Assembly (NCBI GenBank): GCA_023213315.1
Contig: JAKCPI010005477.1
Span: 1 to 64,000 of the forward strand
Direction of reading: 5' to 3'
DNA: 64,000 nucleotides
From: Euborellia annulipes
Lineage: Eukaryota > Arthropoda > Insecta > Dermaptera > Anisolabididae
This document shows positions 1 through 11,539 of the stretch, piece after piece. A program made the position numbers and the translations under genes. Each line of letters begins with the position of its first letter. Positions within the stretch are counted from its first letter, which is position 1. The notes beneath the pieces are model-generated. The model was not told the DNA's origin, searched no databases, and worked only from the letters and a program-made list of their open reading frames with translations.

Positions 1-1200
1 TAAGCACACTGTGATAATCAAATTTGATTTTTATCTAATTTCTTTTTTTCTCTCTCTCTCTCTCGTTTCAGGTTGAAATAAATCTCAATTTTAAATATAT
101 AAATATAGCCGAACAGTTACAGACATTTATATATGTCCACCATTTTTTATTAATAGTTTTAAATTTCTTTTTTTTCTCCCATTTGGATTTTCTTTTCTCT
201 ATAAATAAATTAATCAGTTACCAACTGTGCAATAACTAACACAATCAAATTAATTAATCCTCATTAACTACCAACCCCCTCTGGAGTATTTGGAGCCATC
301 TGTGCAGCAAGAGGTTTACGGCTATTTCTGTACAGGCGATGACTATGAGGAAACACATTAAATATTAATTTTTATTTTTTTAAATTTTTATCTTTTTTTT
401 TTTTTAATAGCTTAGCAACCCTTCAAACATTTCTCTATTTTTTATTATTTCAGCAGGCCTTATCAGGGAATAATCAGCCCTAAAGGACCCAAATATGGCG
501 AAGCAGATAAATAAAAGTCCTACCATAGTTAAGGGTTCATCCACCCCCACCCTTAATTATTAGTAGGCCGTGGTCATAAAGAATCCCCACGAGGGAAGAT
601 CATACCACTATAATTCTTCATAAATTAGATTGCTAATAAGATTACTTTTACTTAGCTAAACGATACATAATTTTTTTTTTTCATTACTATAGACGATATT
701 CAATGATAAATTAGAGTGGTGCGTTTTTCGCACCAGTAGTAAACTTTCCCTCAACTTTTTTCCATATATTATCTGAATAAAATTTTTTTCTTTCTTTTTT
801 AAAATTTTTTTATTTTAAGGGCATTTTTGGTATATTTAGGCTATTTAGAACCCGTCCCTATTTATTCCAATTGATTGGCAAATCGAAATAAATTTTTGTT
901 ACATGCATCATCCGTCCCCTTGATCCCTACTACCTATGGTTATTGTTTTATATGGGTTGATTACATTAGTCCGATTGAATGACAATACTGTTGTAACTGT
1001 ATGTAGTAATGGCTACAATAATGAGCCCTAAATACTGTAGCAAGAGAATATTATATGTTGGGACATCGAAATCAGAAGGAAATATATCTCAACCTAATGT
1101 TATTTCCAAAAATATAATTTAGGAATGGAAAGAGGTGGATTTACATGATAATTGTTGTTGTTGTTGTTGTTGTTGAAGGATTACCGATGAAGAGGATATT
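1..1200. other. A+T-rich non-coding stretch
   Basis: I see no gene here. There is a CT microsatellite at about 50-64 and a GTT microsatellite at about 1150-1175. A short word (GGTGCGTTTT followed by a reversed copy of its start) occurs near 717 and again, altered, near 1692 and 1886, so a small dispersed repeat is possible. Confidence 0.6.
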
Positions 1201-1379
1201 CATTGGCGTAACTAGGGTGAAGTGGCTTACTCCCGGAGGGGGCGAAAGCTCCTGGGCCCAGCAGAAATTGGAGTCAACTTATGGAGGCCTTCCGGGTCCC
1301 AGAGGATAACTGGTCCAGTGCCCCCAGCGAGGATGGCTGGTCCCATCGCCCCCAGCCAAATTTTCTAGTTACGCCCATG
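1201..1379. mobile_element. Short hAT-type MITE (179 bp)
   Basis: The ends are inverted: CATTGGCGTAACTAG on the left and the complement of CATGGGCGTAACTAG on the right. The flanks AGGATATT (1193-1200) and GGGATATT (1380-1387) match at 7 of 8 positions, as expected for the 8-bp target duplication of hAT transposons. The interior is GC-rich compared with its surroundings and has no coding capacity. The ends resemble the element at 45096-45363. Confidence 0.7.
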
Positions 1380-1387
1380 GGGATATT

Positions 1388-4300
1388 AGGTAAAAAATAG
1401 TGGCGGCATTTATTTTTAAATACCTTAGATAGCACCATGGTAAAATGTTAGAAGAAGCTATATAAAGTGCGTTTCATCAACCTAGTACAAGTTCAATTAG
1501 GATTTGAAAATGAACTTTGGGTTATTGCAAACGAGCAGAAAAGCCCGAAAGAGATGTAAAGTGTGTTATAGACACACTGTATATGGGCATACTAAAATGC
1601 AAAGTACCGATTCCATATAAATTGTTTCTGGAAAATTTCACATAAAAAATAAAAGTAACAAAAAAAAATTATATCCCATATATTATGCCAATGGTGCGTT
1701 TTCCTTCACCAGTTGAAAAAAAAATTGAATAAAACATATATATTGTTTGAAAAATTTTTATCTCAAAGGTTATGTAAAAATCTAATAAGAACCCTGTGTA
1801 AATATATATTATGATGAAAAAATAATAAGAAAATTTAAAAATAAAAAAAAACAGAAAATTTTTTTTCTAATGGATGGAAGACCATTGGTGCGTTTTCGAA
1901 CCACCTATTTCCTCAATATTTACTGATCAAATAATTTTTTTTTTATTTTTCCCTAATTAAATAGGTAATAATAAACACAATTATGAAAAAAAATTTGTAG
2001 TTTTTGAAAATTTTTGTGTTGGCTTGATATGGGTTTAAATGCATATAACTCTTTATTCGAGTGTCCTTTTTCAATTCTGTTTGAAGGAGGGTGTTAAGGA
2101 AAGAATGTAGAATATTTCCTGATAAACCGTTTTCATTAATTTATACTCGCCTTTTTTAGAAATCATGTCAAAGTTGCGTTTTCATAATGGATTTTTTTTG
2201 AAAAAACTTTTTCCCTCAAATAGCAAAAAAGTTATGAACCCAGCGGGGGTCTTGAACACGTTTCTTAAATGTTTGGACCAACATTTTGCATAATTTTATA
2301 TACCCAACAATTTTTGACGAGTGATCCGCCATATATGATCCGCCTCTGCAATTTATTAAATTATATAAATATTATAAAATTTGTAATCAGCGACCTCGAA
2401 AACCCTTATATACCACCAATTTTCAATCAAATCTAAAACTTTTTTCGATTTTTGGCCAACTTTTTTTTCAATCAGACCTCTGTGCGATGATCAAAAAAAT
2501 CTCAAAATTTACCAAAATAGGTTTTTTAAGGTGTACTAAAAATATCAAAAAATGAAGGAAATCAAAAATTAAATTTTTTCAAACCCTTCGATTTGACGTG
2601 GAATGCCCCATATTTATATGAATTCATATAAATATATATATAATTTTTATCTTTTCTTAGACGTCCGCGGCCAAGTTCCAATCAGCTCGAGGCCCACGGG
2701 TTGGGAACCGCTGATCTACTAATTTCAATTATTGGATTGCAATTTTTAAATTTTGATAAAAAATTAATTTATTTAAATTAATTTCAATTTTATTTTTAAT
2801 AATTTTTACAAGTTGTGTCTTTATTACATTGATTCATAGCTTCACAAACCCTTTAATACTGATGATAATTTGTTCCCTGGAAGAGGGTTTCTGCATTACA
2901 AGCGAAGTATAGGTCAACTAACTTACGCGAACTGAAGCAACCGGTCCTTAGATAAACTAACAAGTAAATTATATCAATTTTTTTGTTTATTTTTTCCTCA
3001 ACGACTTCCTTGTCATCTTTGAGGTTTTATTTCGTCGGTTGTTTCTGTTAGAAGGAACCACAAATGCCACCCAAATAGGAAATAAATTTCATGATCAACT
3101 TCCTCCATTGGTTTATCTCTATTTAGAAAAATATTAAAAATATTCTTTTTTCCTCTAATTCAAAAACTTTTTTTAGAATGGTAGATCCAAATCCCCGGAT
3201 ATTCCTTAAAATTGTTCTGTGCTTGTCACACCAGATTTTTTGTGGCATTATACAGTATAGGCAAGAGTAAGCAAAAAATGGCCCTTTCAATTTAAATTAT
3301 TTATCGGAGATTTTATTTTTAAACCAAGGGAATTCCTTTTTATGATAAATCCTTGAATTATTCAAAAGATAACAAAATATTTAAAATCATCTTTATTTCT
3401 AAATAAACGTCGTTTCTGCCTCTTGTGCTGTGGGTCAAGGATTCGCATCACGACACAAATTTTTTAAATTGGATTAGTTACCAGAGAAATAAAAAAAAAT
3501 CGAACGACGACATCCCCGGGGAGGTATTTAGCTCTTCGGTAATTCTGATTAATTTTGGAATATGACTTCGTTCAGGGATCATGTATTTATTTAATGATAA
3601 TGTTGAAATTCTCAACGAACCATCATATTTTAAAACAACCCTCTTTTCTGAACTTAAGGTTGTTCGGATAGTACAGTACATCGTAAGTCATAATAGAATC
3701 TAAATTTTTTTTTAAATAAAATTAAAAATTTGAATGCCAAAATTCCTTATTATAATTTAGTCGTGACCTATCAGAGTTTATAATTGTATTAAGTTAATAA
3801 TTTAATTACCAAAAATAATAAATGAATGACTTTTGACTCGAGCAGTTTTTCACGTAAAATAGAACTGGCAACATTGCATTCATCAACACTATTTTAAATC
3901 TTAAACGCCTTAAATTTTATTTTATTTAATATATTACAATGATTAATGCAAATCAGTTTAAACACAATGGACGATTTGCAAGAAAAAATATCGTAAAATT
4001 GAAAAAAAAAAAAAATGTAACTGACATCGAGAAAAGACAATTGTTATGCGACGTTGCCAGGCTGGTCTCACTCTCAAATCTTCCTTATTTTTAAATATTG
4101 GCGACTGTCATTTTGGAGAATTTTTTGACTTTCTTGTTAAAATATCTTTAAAAGCGGACGGCAGAAACTTTTGATTTTATTTTTAACGTATTCCTCGGAA
4201 GTGAATTGATAAAATAAAAGTTTTTTTGTTTTTGTATCTGATGCAGAGGTAGCTATATAATTCGATATGTGTGGGTTTCGTCGTTATTCCCCATAGGCTA

Positions 4301-4550
4301 CATGTTAAATTTCAATTTTTTAAAAATTAATTACACGAAACCCTGGGTCAGATCTGCTTCAAAATTTTATTTTATACGTATTTGGTAGTGATTAATAACA
4401 TATTAAAAAATTTGCTTTTAATTTGATAAAGTGCTTTAATGTCCGAACAACCTTAATATGGCTCTGAAGGTACAGAAATACATTTAATTGAGAATTGCAA
4501 AAATTCATAATTTTGAATTTGAGGGCTTCAAATTTTATGACTCCTAAAAA
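1388..4550. other. Long A+T-rich stretch without a gene
   Basis: No supportable coding region on either strand. It holds a hAT end fragment (2659-2713) and, at about 3215-3246, a scrap of the 3' end of the hairpin-ended family (the CACACCAGATTTTTTGTG word). Open frames in this stretch are short, A+T-driven and without recognisable domains. Confidence 0.6.
2659..2713 (+). mobile_element. Right end of a hAT-type element (fragment)
   Basis: The sequence ends in GGTTGGGAACCGCTG and carries the GTCCGCGGCC and GGCCCAC words seen at the right end of the complete element 31625-32297. No matching left end (CAGGGGTTCCCAACC) is visible upstream, so this copy is truncated. Confidence 0.6.
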
Positions 4551-5417
4551 TTAAAGCCGCGGACCTGTGTGACAAACCACGAGATAAAAGAGGGAGCCGG
4601 ACCTGAGGGCAAAGGCTGGAACTCTAAAGCCTATTTTGGCTAGTAACTCACTACAGTCCCAGCGATCACCCAGCAGGTCACAGAAATTTCTAAAAAATGA
4701 AATCCCCTCTCCTCTCGGATAGACTTTTGATCTCGAATATTTCCAATAGCTGATTGTAACTTATATGCGTAGCGGGGAGTGCGAACCTTCGGTAGAACAT
4801 ATAATTCAGAAACTTCCTCTGCACTCTTTCTATGGCATTGATTTGAGAGGCATAAATAGGGTTCCATATCAAAGGAGCATACTCTAATTGGGACCTTACA
4901 AGCGAAAAGTACAGAGTTTTCATGGTCTTTAAATTGTTAACATTTTTTGAATTTCTTTTAATGAAACCCAAAAGTCTGAAGGCTTTATTAACTATAGAGG
5001 CAACATGCTCGACAAAAGATAGCTTTGAATCAAAAATGATTCCTAAATCCCTGATCGAGTCCACTCTTTTTATCAAAAAATTGTCAATGTAATAGTTATG
5101 TTGTAAAGATATTTTTTTCTTTGTAAAAGTACACATTGAACATTTTTCTATATTCAGTGGTAGTAAATTTTCTTTACACCAAAGTTGAATACATTGCAAA
5201 GTGTTTTGCAGATCTAAACAGTCATTGGTGTTAGATATTTTAGAAAAAATTTTTAAGTCATCTGCATAAAGCAGAAAATTAGATTCTTTAATAGCATTGA
5301 CAATGTCATTAATAAATATGATGAAGAGTAGAGGCCCAAGTTTAGACCCCTGGGGGACTCCAGAGTGGGCTACAAACTCAAATTTAAACATTAACAAAGT
5401 CCGACATTGAGCCGCCT
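4551..5417 (-). pseudogene. Jockey/CR1-type LINE reverse transcriptase, fragment
   Basis: The main open frame (5397 to 4690) is the C-terminal half of a non-LTR reverse transcriptase. Residues 12-22 are SGVPQGSKLGP (RT motif before the catalytic site), residues 44-47 are the catalytic YADD, and later come the thumb-type segments LGIIFDSKLSF and LEYAPLIWNP. The frame stops near 4690, but coding resemblance resumes in another frame to a stop at 4551, with RVPAFALRSGSLFY, a typical C-terminal segment of this LINE class. So there is at least one frameshift or stop. Upstream of 5417 an in-frame TAG is met and RT similarity ends, so the 5' part (endonuclease, fingers) is missing. This is a dead 5'-truncated copy. 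The clade assignment (Jockey versus CR1) is inference. Confidence 0.9.
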
Positions 5418-6270
5418 ATAGTATATATAGACTTGGTGGTCCAAAGTAGATCTCTTGCATGTTAAATTAGGTCAGACTGAACCACAAAAAGGTAAAAAGT
5501 TCCAGTTCGGTGCCCAAAGATGGACCTAATGGGAACCAAAATTAGTAAATGGTAGGATTTTTATGGGGTGCGAGGACAAAGGTCAAAAATCCCGAAAGAG
5601 TTAGCCTTAGCAAAATTGTTTAATTTAGAAATTATATTTTTGGTTTATTCAGCTAAATTAAATAAAGTAAAATTGCAAATGTATACATTCGAAGGAAAAC
5701 ACGTCCGACCTAACTCTTGCTCTGACGCATGGATTTTGATCTCGCATAAATACGACTCAACGACCCGAAGGCCGGGCCGGTTTACCCATAAACAGGGAGC
5801 TCGTCACTCGTAACTCTGGGACCCATAGCTGTACATTTTCGAATAAAGCCAAAATTAACACAAACAGTCTCTTTTGAATGACCCAAAAACTGCCTGCCTC
5901 CCTCACCAACGGCCATCTACCAGCGACAACAACGGGCATCCCGGAGGACAGCAACAAAGCGCAGCACAACAGGATCTCAGGGTTCAAAGTCGGAACTGGG
6001 TCTTCTTACAATGCTCTAAATCGACCTATTCAGGACCAGAGGGATAAAAGCAGCAACTAAATTTGACACTAAAAAAAACAACAAGAGTTGAAGACCTTTC
6101 CCATGCTCTTCTTAATAGAAGTTATCTATTAGCTAATTAGAAAGAGTTAGAAGTTGGGTAGTGGCATCTCAGGGGGAAAGTTTTGCAACTTTGTTCTCTA
6201 TTTTTTTCCTTAGATATCAGCTATAGGGCGGATCCTCTTCCTTTTCCTGTTCCTCGCCCCTCCAATGCTT
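5418..6270. other. Non-coding upstream region, possible retroelement debris
   Basis: Between the LINE and the protease-homologue promoter lies a stretch of mixed composition. Around 5840 an AATAAA is followed by a less A+T-rich block (5880-6060) open in one frame for 60 codons, with no recognisable domain. It could be leftover LTR-element sequence or 5' flank; I cannot decide. Confidence 0.4.
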
Positions 6271-6272
6271 TC

Positions 6273-6279
6273 TATAAAA
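6273..6279 (+). promoter_or_regulatory. TATA box of the protease-homologue gene
   Basis: TATAAAA lies 79 bases before the start codon at 6358. A TCATTC initiator-like word at about 6304 is roughly 30 bases downstream, giving an expected 5' leader of about 50 bases. The location is good; use is inferred. Confidence 0.6.
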
Positions 6280-6357
6280 TGGAAATTCTCTCGAGTTTTC
6301 CTCTCATTCATTTCTTTTAGTTGTGTCTTATAATCGTAGCACTGAACAGAAATCAAA

Positions 6358-9176
6358 ATGAATTTCTTCTTCTTCGTCTCTCTCTTTCTATTTTCCTTCT
6401 GCTTCTTCTTCTTCTCTGGAGCATCTCAAGAAGGTGAGCTCAAGGCTTTTTGGTCTTTATTAAAAAAAGACATTATAATCTTCGTCCAGTCTTAATAATA
6501 TTTTCCACGTCTTTTCTATTAGGGTCTAAAAAAGAAGGGGATTCCTGTGTAACTACACGTCACGAGGAGGGGACGTGTAGGAATTTGGATGATTGTGCTG
6601 TGATCGTCAACATAGTCAAATATAAGCCTATTTCTTCTGAATTTCGGGATTATCTGATAAACTCCGCTTGTCAAATGGATGAGGCGAAGCACACCATTAT
6701 GTTGTGCTGTCCTCTCAAATTCAGTACATTTCAGGTAACTCTTATTCTAAAAGACAAGGACACACACCACCATGCATTCATCTTAATTCTAGAAGAACTT
6801 CAAATATTAAATTGTTTGTTCTTGTTGTTTTAGGCAACAACAGAAAAGCCTCCAACAGGAGAGTTGCTTCAACATCGCAATATAAGACTCCTGCCATTAG
6901 ACACCTGTGGAGAGCCTCTCCACACCGTGAGGCTTAACAAGGATCCTCAAAAGAATGTACATTATTATGAGTATCCTTGGGTGGCGAGTATTACCAGATA
7001 TAACTCCCAAAGTGAGTATCCATCGATGTGGGCAGATATTATTGATATTTTTTTGTTATTCTGTTTAGTCCAAGAGCCCAGAGCCCCCAGACAATACTCA
7101 TTTTCTCACAAATAAAATGTATGGGATAAAGTAGTGTTAGTTCGTACTTTGAGTGTAAGCATATTTGCAAATTTGGGGCGTGGGCCAATTTATAGGTAAC
7201 CAAGTGCCAAACATTGGTAAAAATAGTACTAATTATACTTATTTTCTCATTCTTGATTTTTACGTATATTTTTAGAGAATATTGTTAAAAGTTAATAATC
7301 AATACTGCCAGACACTTACCATGGGCCCTAACTCTTGCCAGACGCTTCAAAGTTATCAAAAAAAAGTATGAAACTATACTCATTTTGATTTTTATATATG
7401 ATATTCAGGGAACTATTTCAAGACTATTTGTAAGCTGCCAGACCAATCGGTTGGGCCAAACATCCCGCCAGACATAGATAAAGTGTCGTTAAACGTCTGA
7501 GCGCGAGCAGGATATGTGGATAGTTTTTTAACATACATAGCTTTATAAAATTTATGTTAATAATGGTCTACTGGAAAGCTTCAGTAAAAAATAAGTAATA
7601 TTTTAACGCTCAATTAAAACGTTAATTAAAGAATAATAAAATATTAATACTTTTGAACTCTTAATGAAAATTATGAACAAACGAACTGCAATAAAATATA
7701 AATATGCTCGCGCTCAGACGTTTAACGACACTTTATCTATGTCTGGCGGGATGTTTGGCCCAACCGATTGGTCTGGCAGCTTACAATTAGTCTTGAAATA
7801 GTTCCCTGAATATCATATATAAAAATCAAGAATGAGAAAATAAGTTAGCTTAAAGTTAGATAATCTTTTCGGGACCTTTGAAGCGTCTGGTAAGAGTTAT
7901 GGCCGATGGTAAGTGTCTGGCAGTATTGATTATTAACTTTTAACAATATTCTCTAAAACATACATAAAAATCAGCTCTGAGACTTTGAGAAAAGTTAGTA
8001 TTGTTTTTACATATCTTTAGTATACGAGCCTATTCATAGCGACACTTTAGGTGTGTCTGGCGGGATGTTTGGCCCAACGGATTGGTCTGGCAGCTTACAA
8101 ATATTCTTGAATTGGTTCCCTGAATATCATATATGAAAATCAAGAATGAGAAAATGAGTATAGTTTCATACTTTTTTTGGTAACTTTGAAGCGTCTGGCA
8201 AGAGTTATGGCCCATGGTAAGTGTCTGGCAGTATTGATTATTAACTTTTAACAATATTCTCTAAAAATATACGTAAAAATCAAGAATGAGAAAATAAGTA
8301 TATTTAGTACTATTTTTACCAATGTTTGGCACTTGGTTACCTATAAATTGGCCCACGCCCCAAATTTACAAATATGCTTACACTCAAAGTACGAACTAAC
8401 ACTACTTTATCCAATAGATTTTATTTGTGAGAAAATGAGTATTGTCTGGGGGCTCTGGGCTCTCTCTCTAGTTGCTTAGTTGCCAGAAATGAATTAATCT
8501 TTTCTTTTTTTAGAACCCACCGAGAAATCCAATTGTCCCGGAGCATTAATTAATAGAAATTATGTATTAACGCATAAGAAATGTGCAGATGCCAGAAATC
8601 CTATGTAACTATCTGATGTATTAATTAAATAGTTCAAGTGTAACTAAATGTAATTCTCGTTTTCTTTTTTTTAGATCATATGTTCACTTATTTGAATATG
8701 TCTATCAAAATGGAATTCCTAAGAATTGTTTAGAAGACGTTAATGGAGAGATGATTTGTGCACTAGAGGGGATTCTATTTTATATTGAATATATCATCAA
8801 AGATAGTAATAGTCAACTTGTCCTGTTAAGATTAGAACATCCTGCTTATGAAGCGACACCTGCATGTCTCCCTGTTTCGTCAAAGTTATTGGGGAAGGAT
8901 TATACAGGTGCTACTTTTATAGGTGTTGGTGCCAGAGGAATCGAAAGACTTCTTTATTTTTCTACTCGGATATATAAAGAACATAAGTATCATGACCGAT
9001 GTGAAGTGGCGTATTTATGCACCTCTCAAGTGGACAGAGGAGACATAGCTTCTCTTCTCCTCATGTCTTCTGAGTTCTTTAAGGGTAAATCGAAATATTT
9101 TCTGGTTGGAATAAGATCCGGGATATTACGAAAGTCAATCTCGTCCTTATTTTTATCCCATTACAAGATACGATGA
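6358..9176 (+). CDS. Secreted CLIP-domain serine protease homologue (non-catalytic)
   Basis: Five exons with GT-AG junctions join in frame: 6358-6433, 6523-6734, 6834-7011, 8514-8604, 8675-9176; the sum is 1059 bases, 352 residues. Residues 1-23 form a very hydrophobic, Phe-rich signal peptide. Residues 34-88 are a CLIP domain with the six-cysteine pattern C34-x9-C44-x5-C50-x24-C75-x11-C87-C88. A linker with Cys121 leads to an S1 fold (PWVASI near 144; CPGALINRNYVLT at 163; PACLP at 248; YFLVGI at 327). Catalytic residues are lost: the AAHC position reads HKKC (Lys178), the D of NDIAL reads Gln233, GDSGGP reads GDIASL (308-313). No R-IVGG activation site is visible. CLIP homologues of this kind act extracellularly in arthropod immune cascades as cofactors or regulators; that role is inference. 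The C-terminus ends a little before the usual terminal helix. Intron 3 (7012-8513) carries a large palindromic repeat. A strongly diverged gene or early pseudogene remains possible, but intact splicing argues for function. Confidence 0.88.
7073..8463. repeat. Large foldback element inside intron 3
   Basis: The left arm (7073-7509) is repeated inverted at the right (about 8041-8463), and an extra partial inverted copy lies at about 7703-7960. Outer termini are AGAGCCCAGAGCCCCC and its complement. A central segment of about 190 bases (7510-7702) separates the first two arms. No clear target duplication is seen. It behaves like a non-autonomous TIR or foldback transposon with one arm duplicated. 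Confidence 0.75.
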
Positions 9177-9205
9177 CATTAAATGGATTCTTGACAACAT
9201 TAAAG

Positions 9206-9211
9206 AATAAA
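9206..9211 (+). other. Poly(A) signal AATAAA of the protease homologue
   Basis: A canonical AATAAA lies 30 bases after the stop codon at 9174-9176 and is the first one after the gene. Use is inferred from position. Confidence 0.6.
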
Positions 9212-9425
9212 TTCTCTCTTTAAACCTAAATACTTTTCATGCATATATGGTTTGATCTATAAAGAAAATTATCACTAGTTGTGTTTTTTCGACCAGAGAT
9301 CTTTAATCGTTCTTTGTTCTTTAGATTGTTTGGCCATGTTTTTATATCTATGTACGACGTATGTTGTATGCTAATTTCTTTTTTCAAGTTTTCTTTTTAT
9401 CTTGTTTTTGTATTATTAATTATAA

Positions 9426-11530
9426 CTAGAGCCCGGATTCCTATGCAATTGCATATTCTATTTGCTAATAGGTACGTCACTGAAAACCAATTTTCTATCC
9501 GAATCATGCCCCCTTGGAGCTAGGGTTCAAATTCTATATTGCATATTTTTGCATATTTGGTCAATATTGCATAAAGTTGCATATTTAAAACTTTTTGGAT
9601 ATTTTAAATTTTTTTTCAGTAAAAGTTTCATTTTAATTTAATTTTTTAATTTTTTTTTTCTAAAAACAAAAAAAAAAAAAAAAATTTAAATTATACGTTC
9701 AGCCACAAATTAAAAGTTAGTTTCCCAGAAATATTACGTTTTTTTTTTTTTTTTTTTTTATAAAGTGTTTATTTTGTTAAATAATATTTAGTATATATTT
9801 TATATAAACCTATTACTTTCTCGTACCCTATATATGAAATATATAGGAGAGAAAGTATTGCGATCATGTCAAAAATTCGATGTCGAGATTTTGATGGATA
9901 TACATGTTTTGAGGTCCCCTGAGTCCAAAAAAGTGGGTCCCGCAAATTGGTCTGTGTGTGTGTGTGTGTATGTCTGTCTGTCTGTGTGTCTGTATGTGTG
10001 TGGAACCATTTTTTTTAGCATGAAGGAGTTGAGCTACCGAGGTTGAAATTTTATATTTAACTTAAGTACCTCTTGAAGAATCTCAAAATAAGCTTTTGAA
10101 CAAAATCGGCCAAAAAGTACTAGTACTTTACTGATGTACTTTTTCAGTTTTTTTCGATTTTCTCAAAATTCCCTCCAAAGATTTTTTTTAAAATTCATAA
10201 ATGAACTATTTTTTAGATGCTCTTTAAAATGTATATTCTCATTTTGCCGTTGAAATCTTCTGAAGACCACTTTATTCTTGTTCTTCATAGGAAAGATAGA
10301 ACTGGTTGCCTTGGTAACGGAATTTAAATCTTTTTCCTTTTTATTAGATTTTACATTTTGTAAAGTACTACTTCCAAGTGACGTATCCACTCCAAAAGTT
10401 GATAGAAATCTACAATTTTAGTGTAAGGGGCATATACCAAATTTCATCGATCTAGCTGCTTTGGTTTTTAAGCATCGTGTTCACACACACCCCAGACGTA
10501 ATTCCAAAAGAATATACGAGAAAGTCTCGGGGGAAGTCAATTTTCTAATATTTTTTTCTAAAAACAAAACAAAAAAAAAAAATTTAAATCCCTTTTATTA
10601 CATTGTAAAAAATGAATAACTATATATTTTTTATTCTTTATATCCTCTTTTAAGAAATAAATTTAGTTTTGCTAGAATTTTCGTTGGATGAATATCAAGT
10701 CAGTTGTGTTTCATAATTCGAAGTCAAATTAATTAAAGAAAAAAAAATGCCAAAACAGGGGTCCTCGTTTGCTTCAAAAATTTCGCAATGGATTGCTCCT
10801 TATATATATATTTTTTTTTTTATTAAATTTAGTTTTTATTGTGAGACCAATTTTTAACTTTGCCCATCAACCGTAGGTTGGCAGGGAAAGTTAATGTAAT
10901 CGTAAAAAAAAATCGAAATTTTTCTGAAGCTGCCAAAATGCGTTTTGAGGTCCCCTGAATCCATTTAAGAAGTTTTTGGAATGATGTCTCTCTGTTGTGT
11001 GTGTGTGTGTGTGTCTGTGGTAATTTTTTTCGTCAACAAAATCTCAAAAACTATTTGTTCAATTGTTTTGAAATTTTGCACCCATAAACTAGGGGTAGAG
11101 GCCAAGAACTGAAAAGCTTTTGGTAAATATCGGACCATTAGGGGGTGCAAATATTTTTTTCTTTCATAACCTATAGTTTTTTTTATATATTCAGAAACTA
11201 GACTTCCTCCCGAGTAAAATGATATATAATATGTATAACATCGGACCATTAGGGGAGTAGGGGGCAAATATTTTTTTCTTGAATAGTGGGTGGGCAAAGT
11301 TGTGCGCTCGGCTTAGTCTGACCCTTTATTTATTTTTTAATTATTTCCTTCCAAAAATAAAACACCATTAGTTTTACATCAGTAGAAATCATGATTTACC
11401 TTTTAATTGGAAGCCATTTACTTAATATTTTTGCCAAAAATATATTGCATATTTTGCTGCATATTTTAATACTTTTACTGCATATTATATGGCATATTTA
11501 GTGGTTTTTGCTGCATAAAAATCCGGGCTC
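9426..11530. mobile_element. hAT-like element with TAGAGCCCGGAT termini
   Basis: The left end TAGAGCCCGGAT followed by TATGCA is mirrored at the right (TGCATAAAAATCCGGGCTCTA). Flanks ATTATAAC and GTTATAAT match at 6 of 8 positions, with a shared TTATAA. Just inside both ends are many TGCATATT words. No transposase can be read. The interior holds a truncated hairpin-ended element (9814-10353) and a region with two copies of CATCGGACCATTAGGGG (near 11140 and 11240). A related left end is at about 46004. Confidence 0.6.
9814..10353 (+). mobile_element. Hairpin-ended (HINE-like) element, 3' truncated
   Basis: It begins with the ACTTTCTCGTACC hairpin, then the GATGTCGAGATTTTGATGG segment, a GT-rich microsatellite near 9950-10000, and the conserved body to the GGTAACGGAATTTAAATC segment. 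The 3' hairpin is missing. Confidence 0.75.
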
Positions 11531-11539
11531 TAGTTATAA

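Noticed and set aside
5757..6060. LTR retrotransposon leader with primer-binding site
   Set aside because: AATAAA and a following GC-richer open stretch suggested it, but I found no second LTR, no primer-binding match I can defend and no gag or pol.
8030..8254. 74-codon minus frame in intron 3 of the protease homologue
   Set aside because: It lies wholly in one arm of the foldback element; the other arm does not keep the frame open.
10965..11297. 110-codon minus frame
   Set aside because: It runs through a GT microsatellite and two near-copies of the same non-coding words; no domain.
9426..11530. piggyBac element
   Set aside because: The TTATAA flanks are not the TTAA of piggyBac, and the TAGAGCCCGGAT ends fit hAT-like elements better.
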